Positions 1-7,309 of a stretch of 10,311 bases of DNA are shown here, in pieces. The translations under genes and the position numbers were made by a program. Position 1 is the first letter of the stretch; each line of letters starts with the position of its first letter. The notes beneath the pieces were generated by a model. That model was not told where the DNA came from. It searched no databases and saw nothing but the letters and a program-made list of their open reading frames with translations. The DNA lies in the NCBI GenBank assembly GCA_022360105.1, contig JAKSDL010000927.1, forward strand, positions 1 to 10,311, read 5' to 3'. The stretch comes from Pseudomonadota bacterium (lineage in GTDB: Bacteria; SAR324; XYD2-FULL-50-16; JAHJRI01).

Positions 1-18
1 CATGGAAGATGAAGCGGA

Positions 19-1155
19 TTAATGCTTTTTGGATATTAAAACACCAAACACCGTGACCAGCCACAATATGATCCCGAAGACGAAGATGAAGGCGGAGATG
101 CTTAAAAACAGGACCTGTCTTTGGGTATCCAGTTCCGCACAGGATCTTATGATTACTGCAATGATAAATGCAGCCAAAAAACCCAGCAAAGGAATTGGAT
201 GGACCCGGGACCGAACATGTTCCTGAATGCTGTTCAACACAATAGTCAGAAGACCAAGAGTAATCCCGGCGATCAATACGATGTGCAACCCTGTTTCACG
301 TAATTCAGGAGCGATAACCGGTACCATGTATCCAACAGGAATCATCCAAATGGACAGCCAGATTAGCAATAGCAAGCGATTTTCTATCCTTGGAGGTTTT
401 TTCAGAATTTTCTGATTCCCAAATACGAGAAGCAATGCCGAAACTCTCAAGGCAAAACCTAACCTGGTTGAAATCCAGAATTCAACCGGAATACTTAATA
501 CTAACACCAAAGCACCCAGCATGTTGAACGAATGCAAAGGTTGATTATCGGAATTGTTTGACAGCTTGTTCACAACCGCAGGAACGACCGCAATAAATAC
601 CGACAAAAACATCCCTTGTAGCAAGTATCCTCTTCCCAGAAATAATATCCATGGAATGTCGTTGACAGTCACAATGTTTATGGTCGAATAGGTCGATACC
701 AGACACGTTCCGGCAGCACCGAAAATTAACGCACAGCAAAACCAGAAGATACTTGTTCGGGCAGACGCAGCATACCTGGTTTTTAGGAGGGGGTAACAAT
801 ATGCTAACAGGCTACAAACGAGAATCGTCCAAAAAACCATCGAGATTGCCAGCATAATCTCATCACGAACTGCAAATCGAAACCAAGCAGCAGCAGAAGT
901 TCCCACGGGAGTCAGAAACGCGGCTAACCATAAAATCTTCCCCGGAGAACGTCTACCATACTTTCCCGGCAAAAACAAAAAGCAGGATATAATGATCAGC
1001 CCGCTTAGAAAGCCTTGGATACCGGATATCATGTGGTAGACATTACGATAGTCCCCGGAAACTCCGGAAGGCGTTACCAGCCAATGAGCAACCGAAACGC
1101 AGGCCAGAAATCCGCAATATAAACAGGACCATCCAATGACTGATTTTTGTGACAT
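19..1155 (-). CDS. NnrS-like multi-pass inner-membrane protein (divergent)
   Basis: A 378-residue, strongly hydrophobic protein with roughly ten to twelve predicted membrane segments and short charged loops, so it acts in the cytoplasmic membrane. I place it near the NnrS family (haem- and copper-containing membrane proteins linked to nitric oxide/nitrosative stress) from the general pattern: an early histidine segment (YHMISGIQGFLSG), a mid-protein LGRGYLLQGMFLSV segment, a loop RLGFALRVSALLLVFG, and a late LHIVLIAGITLG segment. The late motif that in NnrS proteins as I recall them reads like ATRVxLxH is degraded here to LNSIQEH, so haem ligation may be altered. Starts at ATG 1155 with only a weak GGA upstream. 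Divergent from the secreted protein gene; ends 18 bases inside the left edge. Family assignment is moderate; the integral membrane nature is certain. Confidence 0.55.
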   Translation of the reverse strand: MSQKSVIGWSCLYCGFLACVSVAHWLVTPSGVSGDYRNVYHMISGIQGFLSGLIIISCFLFLPGKYGRRSPGKILWLAAFLTPVGTSAAAWFRFAVRDEIMLAISMVFWTILVCSLLAYCYPLLKTRYAASARTSIFWFCCALIFGAAGTCLVSTYSTINIVTVNDIPWILFLGRGYLLQGMFLSVFIAVVPAVVNKLSNNSDNQPLHSFNMLGALVLVLSIPVEFWISTRLGFALRVSALLLVFGNQKILKKPPRIENRLLLLIWLSIWMIPVGYMVPVIAPELRETGLHIVLIAGITLGLLTIVLNSIQEHVRSRVHPIPLLGFLAAFIIAVIIRSCAELDTQRQVLFLSISAFIFVFGIILWLVTVFGVLISKKH

Positions 1156-1254
1156 TTTGTTCCGTCTGCTTTGGATAACGATTTACATCTTGTTGACAGG
1201 TTTATCATGAAGGTAGTTTGCCTTAAAATTATGCTATTGAAAAGCAGGATCGAT

Positions 1255-1287
1255 AAGTCAAATCCTTAGGGATTTATGACTTTTTTT
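1255..1287 (+). terminator. Terminator-like hairpin in the leader of the secreted protein gene
   Basis: Arms AAGTC-AAATCC (1255-1265) and GGATTT-AT-GACTT (1270-1282) pair over 11 bases with a two-base bulge and a TTAG loop, and run into a tract of seven T (1281-1287). It has the shape of an intrinsic terminator on the plus strand, yet no plus-strand gene lies upstream; it ends 38 bases before the next start codon. It may be a leader attenuator or the 3' end of a short leader RNA. Structure is seen; function is inferred. Confidence 0.4.
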
Positions 1288-1325
1288 ATCGCTAAGCAAG
1301 TCGTTATCTCAGATTGGGGGCAATC

Positions 1326-2024
1326 ATGAAGACAAAACGAACTGCCTGGGGAATACTATTTACCATGTGTATTAGTTTTTTCGCTATTCAGGCACAAGGG
1401 GACGAAATTTATCATTACCAGGGGAAAGTTGGGGAGCGTGTTAAAAATTTTACCTGGCAGCTGACAAAATCCGAATTCGATGTCATATCGACAAAACAAT
1501 ATGATTTTACTTTCACCAATGTGTGCAAACACAATGGTGAAACCGTTCTATGGGAAGTAGAAGGACCAAAGACTTCTGTTCGAGCACATAGAGCAGGAAA
1601 TTTGCTGATTATTCAAGGTACAAAACACGGTGAGAAAGTAGATCACAAATGGAAGATTGATAGTTCTCCCTGGTACCAGCCTCTCACATACTCTCTTCGT
1701 CAATTCTCAAAAACTGATCAAGACACCGTATCATTTTGGACACTCCGTTTCGATAATCTGAAGGTAAGAAAACTCAGGGCAAAGAAACAGAACACTGTTG
1801 AATTAATGGTGGGTGAAATACCTGTGAAGTCTCAATTAATAGAAGTTAAGCTTAAATGGGGATTATCCGTGTTGTGGAATGCTTCTTACTGGTTTCGAGC
1901 GGGTGACGGTGTTTTTCTCAGGTACGAAAGTGTCCATGGCTTTCCTGGAACTGACAAAACCATTATTGCCATGGAACCGAATCTAAATGCCAAACAATTT
2001 GCCAATAAGCAGCTTGAGCCATAA
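1326..2024 (+). CDS. Secreted protein of unknown function, probable beta-barrel/lipocalin-like fold
   Basis: I do not recognise the family. The start is ATG 1326, not the in-frame TTG at 1314, because a GGGGG Shine-Dalgarno stretch sits just before 1326 and the product then begins with a clean signal peptide: basic MKTKR, a hydrophobic core (GILFTMCISFFAI) and a small-residue exit (QAQG) near residue 25. The mature protein, about 208 residues, has alternating hydrophobic/polar strands typical of antiparallel beta sheet, many aromatic residues and one cysteine, and no lipobox, so a periplasmic or exported soluble protein is likely. The C-terminal stretch SYWFRAGDGVFLRYESVHG looks like the closing strands of small secreted DUF-type barrels (DUF3108/DUF6134-like), but I cannot confirm this. 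It is divergent from the NnrS-like gene and convergent with the amidohydrolase gene. Confidence 0.75.
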   Translation: MKTKRTAWGILFTMCISFFAIQAQGDEIYHYQGKVGERVKNFTWQLTKSEFDVISTKQYDFTFTNVCKHNGETVLWEVEGPKTSVRAHRAGNLLIIQGTKHGEKVDHKWKIDSSPWYQPLTYSLRQFSKTDQDTVSFWTLRFDNLKVRKLRAKKQNTVELMVGEIPVKSQLIEVKLKWGLSVLWNASYWFRAGDGVFLRYESVHGFPGTDKTIIAMEPNLNAKQFANKQLEP

Positions 2025-2119
2025 CAGTGGTAAGTTGAAAAAAGCGCTGGCGGTGAGATGGTTTTTCTTTTCCTTATAATGCTATATTCATGCAGCTTCA
2101 TCTCCATTTAGTCATCCTT

Positions 2120-2138
2120 CCCCAAGATTGGGGCTTTT
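2120..2138 (+). terminator. Weak candidate terminator after the secreted protein gene
   Basis: CCCCA (2120-2124) and TGGGG (2129-2133) form a short GC-rich stem over a four-base loop, followed by CTTTT. It lies 96 bases past the stop of the secreted protein gene, in the 212-base convergent gap that holds no supportable gene. The short stem and short T tract make this only a possibility. Confidence 0.3.
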
Positions 2139-2236
2139 ATCAAACAGGAGGGTCTACTGTAAATGAAGCTGTAAAAAAGGCATGATACGATAATAAAAGA
2201 TATGTTAAACAGTGTGAGGAAAGATAGAGGGATAAT

Positions 2237-3895
2237 TCAGCTACAGGCCAGCGCAAGTCCAGGCTTGGTATTTTTAAGGTATTCTCCCTCATTTACTACC
2301 AGTTGACCGTTGATAATCACTGTTTCAATTCCGGATGGAGAGCGATCGGTTTTCTTTTTTGTTGTGTTGTCAGCAATGGTATGCGGATCAAAGATTGTAA
2401 TGTCTGCGTAATTACCGGGTTTAAGTACCCCTCTTTCCTTTATACCCATCCAGGAAGCTGTTTTACCTGTCATTTTGCTGATGGCATCAGGCAGGGTCAA
2501 CGCTTTTTTCTCGCGGACAAAGCGACCCAGAATTCTGGGAAAGGCACCGTAAGAGCAGGGATTAGGGAAACCTTTTGAAATCAATAAGGTATCTGTTTCA
2601 AATAAACACAAGGGATGCTGCATCATTTTTTCCAGAAGCCACTCATTGTTATCATCACCGCTGTATCCCCAGGTTAATTGCAACGCTTTGCCATCGCTTT
2701 CCTTTACTATTTTAAGCATGGCGTCAAGTGGTTCAATACCTTCCATCGCACCGATTTCGCCCAGGTTCAGGCCATTGTATTTTTCACCTTCGGGGTATCG
2801 GGCTTCCATAATCTGTATATCCTCTAAATCCAAACCTACCAGTAGTTTAGCCATGTTGAGTTCAAACTTCAGTTTTTTAATGGCTTTGGGATTTTCCATA
2901 TTTTCATCCAGTTTTTCTACAAACCAGGGTGGCAGAAACACCACCAGGTAACTGTTTCCGCAAAAATGAGGGTAGATATCCCACATCACCCGGGCACCTT
3001 TGTCCCGGGCTCTTTCAATCATGGAAATCGCTTTGTCAGCAGTAGACCAGCTTTTCCTGCCTACAAAAATAAAATGTGAGATCTGGGTTTTTACGCCGGT
3101 ATCCAGTGCAATCTTCAATACCTCATCCAATGCCTTTAAATTGTGTGGCCTGCCAAAAAACGGAATGATGGGATAAGCCCCTGAGTATTTGGATAAAGCG
3201 CGGTTGTGGACAGAAAGAAATCGATCGTTGTTTGCCGCCACCTTGGCCATGGTTTTCAAGTCCCTGGTTTTCGAAAACAAACCCGGGGGATACATCAGGC
3301 CAAGTGAAAGACCATGAGCCCCTTGTTCAAATGCTTCTTCAGTCATCATGATCATCCGCTCAAGGCTTTCCCGACCTGGTTGGGACGTGAGACTTTTTTC
3401 AGAAGCAATTTGTATCGTTCCATGGCCCACCTGTTGTGCATTGTTAAAAAGCAGACCATCCGTTGAATTTAAGTAGGCAATATAATCCCCGATGTCCGTC
3501 CATTTGAAATCCAGGGGTTTCTCCAGCAAAAACTCGGAATACTCTTCAATCATTGACTTACTGTATTTATCCACCGGTGCCGGAGAGAATCCGCAGTTAC
3601 CGGTAACCACTGTTGTTATACCCTGTTCTACCAGTGGATAAAGAAACTCCTGGTGATTTGACAAGGGAAACATCCAGTCGAAATGGGAGTGACAATCGAT
3701 AAAACCTGGAGATACTGCTTTTCCAACCGCATCAATTTCGTAATCACACCCTTGCCTGGTCAATTCCGCACCTTCCTGGGATTCGGAATGGGCCTGGGAT
3801 ACAATCCTCTCGTTTTCAACTAACAGGTGTCCTTGATATGCATCCTTTCCTGTTCCATCAATTATCAGTCCGTTTTTAATCAAAGTTCTGGTCAT
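2237..3895 (-). CDS. N-acyl-D-amino-acid deacylase family amidohydrolase (D-aminoacylase-like)
   Basis: A 552-residue member of the D-aminoacylase branch of the amidohydrolase superfamily, cytosolic, expected to hydrolyse N-acyl-D-amino acids or a related N-acyl amide. Seen: N-terminal beta sandwich opening with IKNGLIIDGTG; metal motif HSHFD (His69, His71, Asp73); the diagnostic GNCGFSPAP with metal-ligand-type Cys101; TIM-barrel histidines in SVHNRAL (His230) and QISHF (His274); the late aspartate in ETDTL (Asp435); and the family signature SYGAFPRILGRFVRE (448-462), followed by the usual C-terminal LKPGNYADITIFDP return strand. All expected metal and catalytic positions appear intact and length is slightly above the ~480-530 usual. 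Start ATG 3895 has a good AAGGAAG ribosome site. It lies 138 bases downstream of the ParB/Nudix gene on the same strand. The real substrate is unknown: many homologues annotated this way have never been tested. Confidence 0.9.
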   Translation of the reverse strand: MTRTLIKNGLIIDGTGKDAYQGHLLVENERIVSQAHSESQEGAELTRQGCDYEIDAVGKAVSPGFIDCHSHFDWMFPLSNHQEFLYPLVEQGITTVVTGNCGFSPAPVDKYSKSMIEEYSEFLLEKPLDFKWTDIGDYIAYLNSTDGLLFNNAQQVGHGTIQIASEKSLTSQPGRESLERMIMMTEEAFEQGAHGLSLGLMYPPGLFSKTRDLKTMAKVAANNDRFLSVHNRALSKYSGAYPIIPFFGRPHNLKALDEVLKIALDTGVKTQISHFIFVGRKSWSTADKAISMIERARDKGARVMWDIYPHFCGNSYLVVFLPPWFVEKLDENMENPKAIKKLKFELNMAKLLVGLDLEDIQIMEARYPEGEKYNGLNLGEIGAMEGIEPLDAMLKIVKESDGKALQLTWGYSGDDNNEWLLEKMMQHPLCLFETDTLLISKGFPNPCSYGAFPRILGRFVREKKALTLPDAISKMTGKTASWMGIKERGVLKPGNYADITIFDPHTIADNTTKKKTDRSPSGIETVIINGQLVVNEGEYLKNTKPGLALACS

Positions 3896-3938
3896 GGCAG
3901 CTTCCTTTTACAGCGGTTTATGATTGAACCAAGAGATT

Positions 3939-3966
3939 CCCCTGATATATCCCGGGAGATCAGGGG
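3939..3966 (-). other. GC-rich hairpin between ParB/Nudix gene and amidohydrolase gene
   Basis: CCCCTGAT (3939-3946) pairs perfectly with ATCAGGGG (3959-3966) across a 12-base loop that itself contains CCCGGG. It lies after the stop of the upstream minus-strand gene and about 43 bases before the amidohydrolase start. There is no clear T tract on the minus strand, so it may be a weak terminator, an RNA-processing hairpin or an operator. No other gene is visible in this gap. Confidence 0.4.
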
Positions 3967-4033
3967 GACATGATTCGGACAACTGTGACATAGTCTTTCC
4001 CTATCATCTGATTTTGAAACTCTCAAATGCCAA

Positions 4034-5494
4034 TTAATTTACGGTTCGCTTTCCGAATTGAGATTTTTCAGTCTGATGCTGAATAGCCTGAACCTCGCGG
4101 ATCATCTGGCGAACATATTTCAAAGGGATATCGTCCGGAAACAGTTGCTTGATAAATGAAAAATTGTTTCGAATTCTGTAAATATACTTAAAAGCCTTGT
4201 TGAGGATACGATTATGGTCGTATACCATATCTATCGGTTCCGACAGCTGAATAAGCTTGATTTCACTTGCCAGTCCTCCAGCTGACATACGCATCTTGTC
4301 TCCGTAGTAAATTCCTATCATGCCAAACGCTATCATTCGTCCAAATGGTGTCCGGTCCACATTATCAAACGTTTCAAAGTGAACAAATTTGATTTTCTCC
4401 TTGATGCCCAGGGAATGTTCAATACAGCGATTTGCTCCATCGTAGCGGGTTTCTTTTTCACTGATGACAGCAATCGGCAAGGACCAGTAGCCCTCGAACG
4501 GATGGTATTTGCGTTTCACAATCGCAACGGAGATTTTCCCCTTTAAGGAAACATTGATGATGGTGCAGGTCGCTACCAAGCCGATATTGGCCTGTAAATA
4601 TTGATGATCCAGGTCCCTTGGTAATTCGGGAAGCAACGGATCGGCTGGCTGGTCATCTTGTTTCACGGAATCACTTCCGATGGGCTTTGCCAGAAAATTC
4701 AATCGTTCCCCAAGGGAGTCCTTAACATCGTTCCAGTTCATTTGAATCCAGACATAAAGATCCCCGGTAGTCCTGTTTGGGAAATTCGCCAGTAAATCAT
4801 CCAGGTAAGCTCCTTCTGCAAATGGTAAGAAGATACGATAGTACCATTCTGCTGCCACTTCTTTTAGTGTTAGTTTTTTATTTAGAATTTCTTCCAACGG
4901 TTTGGCAAAATGCTGAATAATGTTAAGCAGCAAACGATAGGAGCGGGGTCTGGTCAGTTTGATATCAAATCCCCTGCCGAGTTTGCTGAGTCCTGTTGCC
5001 TCCAGAAAATTAACATGCTCCTGAATGGCCAATCTGTCTTTAATAGTCAGCTCTTTTGTAATTTTCACATCAATGTCATACTCGGTAATTTCGGCATCAA
5101 TGAAGGCCTGTTTGCGCGCTTTGGCAACAGATACACGATGGTTCCCGTCACGAACAAAATAATAATCATCTATCTTAAATACCGAAATCGGCGGGAGAGG
5201 TTTGTTCTCCTCCATAATCTGGTCAATCTTCGACCAGCGTGATTCAAGAGCATCCTTTTTGGGGAAAAAATCCCTGTTGAAATCTTCGTACCTGCCTTCG
5301 CTGCCAATAATGTTGTCAACAGGGATTTCCATAACGCCAATATAGCGTTCGTTTTTAGCCTTGGTAAGGTTTTTTATCTCCTGCAGGGAGGGCAGGCAGT
5401 CATCTTCTTTTTTGAGTTTTTGATAAATCGATTTAAAAAAGGAACGCATTCGTGCGTTGTTAAAATGCTGTCTTGATTTGGTGGCTGTATACAT
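4034..5494 (-). CDS. ParB-like domain fused to degenerate Nudix (NrtR-like) domain
   Basis: A 486-residue, apparently cytosolic protein with three parts. Residues ~48-145 look like a ParB/sulfiredoxin-superfamily domain: VDNIIGSEGRYEDF, then PPISVFKIDDYYFVRDGNHRVSVA, whose DGNHR (116-120) matches the family GxHR motif. Residues ~150-265 are helical, with a W-Y-x5-P segment and a DLYVWI patch (245-250). Residues ~305-400 resemble a Nudix fold (HPFEGYWSLP), but the Nudix box is ruined: the LPGG equivalent is LPIA and the RExxEExG equivalent is RCIEHSLG, so hydrolase activity is improbable. The tail (YDHNRILNKAFKYIYRI, then LFPDDIPLKYVRQMIREVQ) resembles the linker and start of the winged helix of NrtR, the Nudix-type NAD regulator, but stops early. 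Ligand sensing rather than catalysis is my inference. Start ATG 5494 has no clear ribosome site; Met16 is an alternative. Confidence 0.75.
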   Translation of the reverse strand: MYTATKSRQHFNNARMRSFFKSIYQKLKKEDDCLPSLQEIKNLTKAKNERYIGVMEIPVDNIIGSEGRYEDFNRDFFPKKDALESRWSKIDQIMEENKPLPPISVFKIDDYYFVRDGNHRVSVAKARKQAFIDAEITEYDIDVKITKELTIKDRLAIQEHVNFLEATGLSKLGRGFDIKLTRPRSYRLLLNIIQHFAKPLEEILNKKLTLKEVAAEWYYRIFLPFAEGAYLDDLLANFPNRTTGDLYVWIQMNWNDVKDSLGERLNFLAKPIGSDSVKQDDQPADPLLPELPRDLDHQYLQANIGLVATCTIINVSLKGKISVAIVKRKYHPFEGYWSLPIAVISEKETRYDGANRCIEHSLGIKEKIKFVHFETFDNVDRTPFGRMIAFGMIGIYYGDKMRMSAGGLASEIKLIQLSEPIDMVYDHNRILNKAFKYIYRIRNNFSFIKQLFPDDIPLKYVRQMIREVQAIQHQTEKSQFGKRTVN

Positions 5495-5555
5495 TTTTTG
5501 GGGTTATTGGTTTGTTGTTTATTTCTTATGAATTCAGAATTGAGTCTTTAAGTCA

Positions 5556-5585
5556 GGAAAAATAATGATAACACATCATTTTTCC
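5556..5585. repeat. AT-rich imperfect inverted repeat
   Basis: GGAAAAATAATG (5556-5567) and CATCATTTTTCC (5574-5585) pair at 11 of 12 positions with a six-base loop. It lies in the 280-base gap between two minus-strand genes, upstream of the ParB/Nudix gene. It could be a weak terminator for the phosphoesterase transcript or an operator; AT-rich arms make a strong terminator unlikely. Confidence 0.35.
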
Positions 5586-5644
5586 GGCATTACAGTCGAG
5601 TGATAACCGATTAATGTCATTAACTTAAGCGGACCGTGATTGGT

Positions 5645-5715
5645 TGTCATCCTGAACGAAAGTGAAGAATCTGTCAGAGCCTCCGAGAGATTCTTCACTA
5701 TTGTTCAGGATGACA
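5645..5715. repeat. 71-base palindromic intergenic repeat, MITE/REP-like
   Basis: Two 28-base arms, 5645-5672 and 5688-5715, are reverse complements at 26 of 28 positions around a 15-base spacer. The left arm begins TGTCATCCTGAACGAAAG and the right arm ends GTTCAGGATGACA. This wording (GTCATCCTGA...GAAG.ATCT) matches, from memory, palindromic repeats dispersed between genes in many bacterial genomes. A further 8-base inverted pair ATTAACTT (5619-5626) and AAGTTAAT (5734-5741) flanks it and might mark the ends of a larger element. No clear target-site duplication is seen. It carries no gene and would fold into a very stable hairpin if transcribed. Confidence 0.7.
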
Positions 5716-5774
5716 TCTTGGCTGACTTTTTTAAAGTTAATTGCGTTAGATAACAAATGATGGTTTTTGAAGAC

Positions 5775-6365
5775 TTAATATTCAAAAATATGATGCTGGA
5801 AACCATTAATGATTGTAGTTTCTCCGTGCGTTATCAGTCTGGGATTCTGTGAATAGGACAAATGCACGTGACCATGCAAAAAGTATTTTGGATTGTAGGT
5901 TTCAATAATTGTGCGAAACACTTTGAATCCTTTATGAGGAGTATCTTCCAAATCATTCAATTTGTAAGCCGGCGCATGGGTGACGAGAATATCGATCCGC
6001 CCTTTTTTCCACCAGATTTTAGGTTTCATTTTCAGGTAACGCCAGATCATCTCAGCTTCACTGTATTGCTGGGGGCCGTTTTTGTAGCGCCTTGAACCCC
6101 CGAGTCCCATGATGGTTATTCCCTTGTGCTCAACCAGTTTTCCGTCCAGTGAAATCCAGCCCTGGGGCGGGTTGTCGACAAATCCTTCATCATGATTTCC
6201 CGGCACAAAGTAGCAGGGGATATTCAACATGGATACTAGGTAATCCATATAGTCTGCCGGCAAGTCTCCGCAAGAAACTACCAGGTCGATATCCTCAAAA
6301 CGTTCCCGATCAAAATAATCGTACAAAATCGGCGAGATTTTGTCTGAAATCAGTAAAATTTTCAA
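5775..6365 (-). CDS. Calcineurin-like metallophosphoesterase
   Basis: A compact 196-residue single-domain phosphoesterase, probably cytosolic, of the YfcE/MJ0936-like size class, expected to cleave a phosphomonoester or phosphodiester with a two-metal centre. Seen in order: motif I ISDKI (Asp8), CGDLP (Gly33-Asp34), PGNHDEG (56-59 GNHD), VTHAP (His130) and LHGHVH (His166, His168). Motif I is normally D-x-H; here it reads D-K-I, so one ligand histidine is absent. I recall relatives with SDKV at this place, so this may be a subfamily trait rather than damage. Translation appears to start at TTG 6365: it gives MKILLISD exactly at the family N-terminus, and no ATG or GTG lies upstream before a stop. 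No ribosome site is evident. Divergent from the cobalamin-binding gene across 266 bases in which I see no gene. Confidence 0.88.
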   Translation of the reverse strand: MKILLISDKISPILYDYFDRERFEDIDLVVSCGDLPADYMDYLVSMLNIPCYFVPGNHDEGFVDNPPQGWISLDGKLVEHKGITIMGLGGSRRYKNGPQQYSEAEMIWRYLKMKPKIWWKKGRIDILVTHAPAYKLNDLEDTPHKGFKVFRTIIETYNPKYFLHGHVHLSYSQNPRLITHGETTIINGFQHHIFEY

Positions 6366-6631
6366 TTGAAATAAGCGAAAAAACAGTTAAGGTTATTTAA
6401 CCAGTGTTTTTATCCTAACCTGCCTGCAGATGATTGAGCAATGGTCTACACAAAATGGTATCTTCCGGGCTCACCATCTTTGAATTGGTTTTTATTTTGC
6501 TATGTACCAGTTCTTTTCAGGGAAGCGTGATTTATCACTATGCAGAAAATTATGCAGCTGATATCAAGTATACCTGTCGGTACATGGACCTGTCAGGAAA
6601 CTCTCATAATCTCTCTTAAGTTGTTGTTCTG

Positions 6632-7309
6632 ATGAAAAACAAATCGATACAGATAAGCGAAACCCTATACCGTTCTTTTTTCGAATCCCTTGTCAAAGGC
6701 GACAGTTCTCGTAGCCGTGACATAGTCAATTCATTGCTTAAAAGTGAGGTTGACGTTCTGAATTTGTATGAAAACCTGTTCAGAAGGGCGCTATACCAAA
6801 TAGGCGAATACTGGGCAAAAAGCTTAATATCGGTTGCAGAGGAACACATAGCAACTGCAATTGTTGAAAACCTCCTTTCACAGGTGCAATCAACCAGGCA
6901 TTTAGCCGAGGAACCTGCCAAAAGGGCTTTAATTGCCTGCATTACCTACGATCTGCACCAGGTTGGTGCCAAAATGGTGGCAAATATTTTTGAAATTAAG
7001 GGCTGGGAGAGTATCTACCTGGGAGCCAATATGCCCATTATTGATCTCTTGAATGCCATTGACCGCATCAAGCCAAATGTTGTCTGCCTTTCACTGGCTT
7101 TGATCGAGCACATCAAAACGCTTGTCGTAACTGTTAAGGAAATTCAGGTGAACTATAAGAAGTTGCCTATTATTATAGGCGGCAGGGCGCTGCTCAATAT
7201 AAATGAAACCGAGTTAAATCTTGAGTCAGCTGAAAATCTTTACCTGGTTCAATCAATTATCCAATTGGATCCCCTGATCGATCAGATAGATCAGGCTTCA
7301 GTCGCTTAG
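6632..7309 (+). CDS. Stand-alone cobalamin-binding protein, CarH-like sensor domains without DNA-binding domain
   Basis: A 225-residue cytosolic protein made of two domains: a four-helix cap (B12-binding_2 type, ~1-90) and a Rossmann-like cobalamin domain (~96-225). The cap has Trp61 and Glu71-His72, which is the Wx9EH spacing described for adenosylcobalamin photoreceptors of the CarH/LitR group. The Rossmann domain has DLHQVG (107-112), the DxHxxG motif whose His109 would be the lower cobalt ligand, then Ser154 and Gly183-Gly184, completing base-off/His-on binding. The residue after Trp61 is alanine, where Thermus CarH as I recall has the histidine that caps cobalt after light. No MerR helix-turn-helix precedes the cap and a stop lies five codons upstream of ATG 6632, so it is not a truncated reading. 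A methyltransferase corrinoid shuttle is the alternative, but Wx9EH favours a sensor. Its 3' end overlaps the thioredoxin-like gene tail-to-tail by 12 bases. Confidence 0.88.
   Translation: MKNKSIQISETLYRSFFESLVKGDSSRSRDIVNSLLKSEVDVLNLYENLFRRALYQIGEYWAKSLISVAEEHIATAIVENLLSQVQSTRHLAEEPAKRALIACITYDLHQVGAKMVANIFEIKGWESIYLGANMPIIDLLNAIDRIKPNVVCLSLALIEHIKTLVVTVKEIQVNYKKLPIIIGGRALLNINETELNLESAENLYLVQSIIQLDPLIDQIDQASVA
7273..7295. terminator. Possible bidirectional hairpin at the convergent gene ends
   Basis: CCTGATC (7273-7279) pairs with GATCAGG (7289-7295) across nine bases, inside the last codons of the cobalamin-binding gene and just beyond the stop of the convergent thioredoxin-like gene. It reads nearly the same on both strands and so could stall both transcripts. 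No T tract follows, so it is a weak call. Confidence 0.25.

Noticed and set aside
1..3. CAT at the left edge as the ATG of a following minus-strand gene
   Set aside because: Only three bases, with no clear ribosome site between it and the preceding stop.
1193..1198. TTGACA, a perfect -35-like hexamer in the divergent region
   Set aside because: No acceptable -10 hexamer at 16-18 bases on the plus strand, so I do not call a promoter.
2147..2174. Good GGAGG site followed by ATG at 2163
   Set aside because: The frame ends after three codons (M-K-L-stop); no gene, possibly chance or a remnant.
3596..3607. GTTACCGGTAAC palindrome resembling the operator heptamer
   Set aside because: It lies within the amidohydrolase codons for the conserved VTGNCG motif, far from any promoter, so coding constraint explains it.
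4005..4036. Continuation of the ParB/Nudix frame past its stop as a lost NrtR winged helix
   Set aside because: Reading through gives only nine codons before another stop and no clear winged-helix signature, so no evidence of a recent truncation.
6434..6619. 61-codon plus-strand frame upstream of the cobalamin-binding gene
   Set aside because: No ribosome site, no recognisable protein features, unlike neighbouring gene composition; treated as non-coding intergenic sequence.
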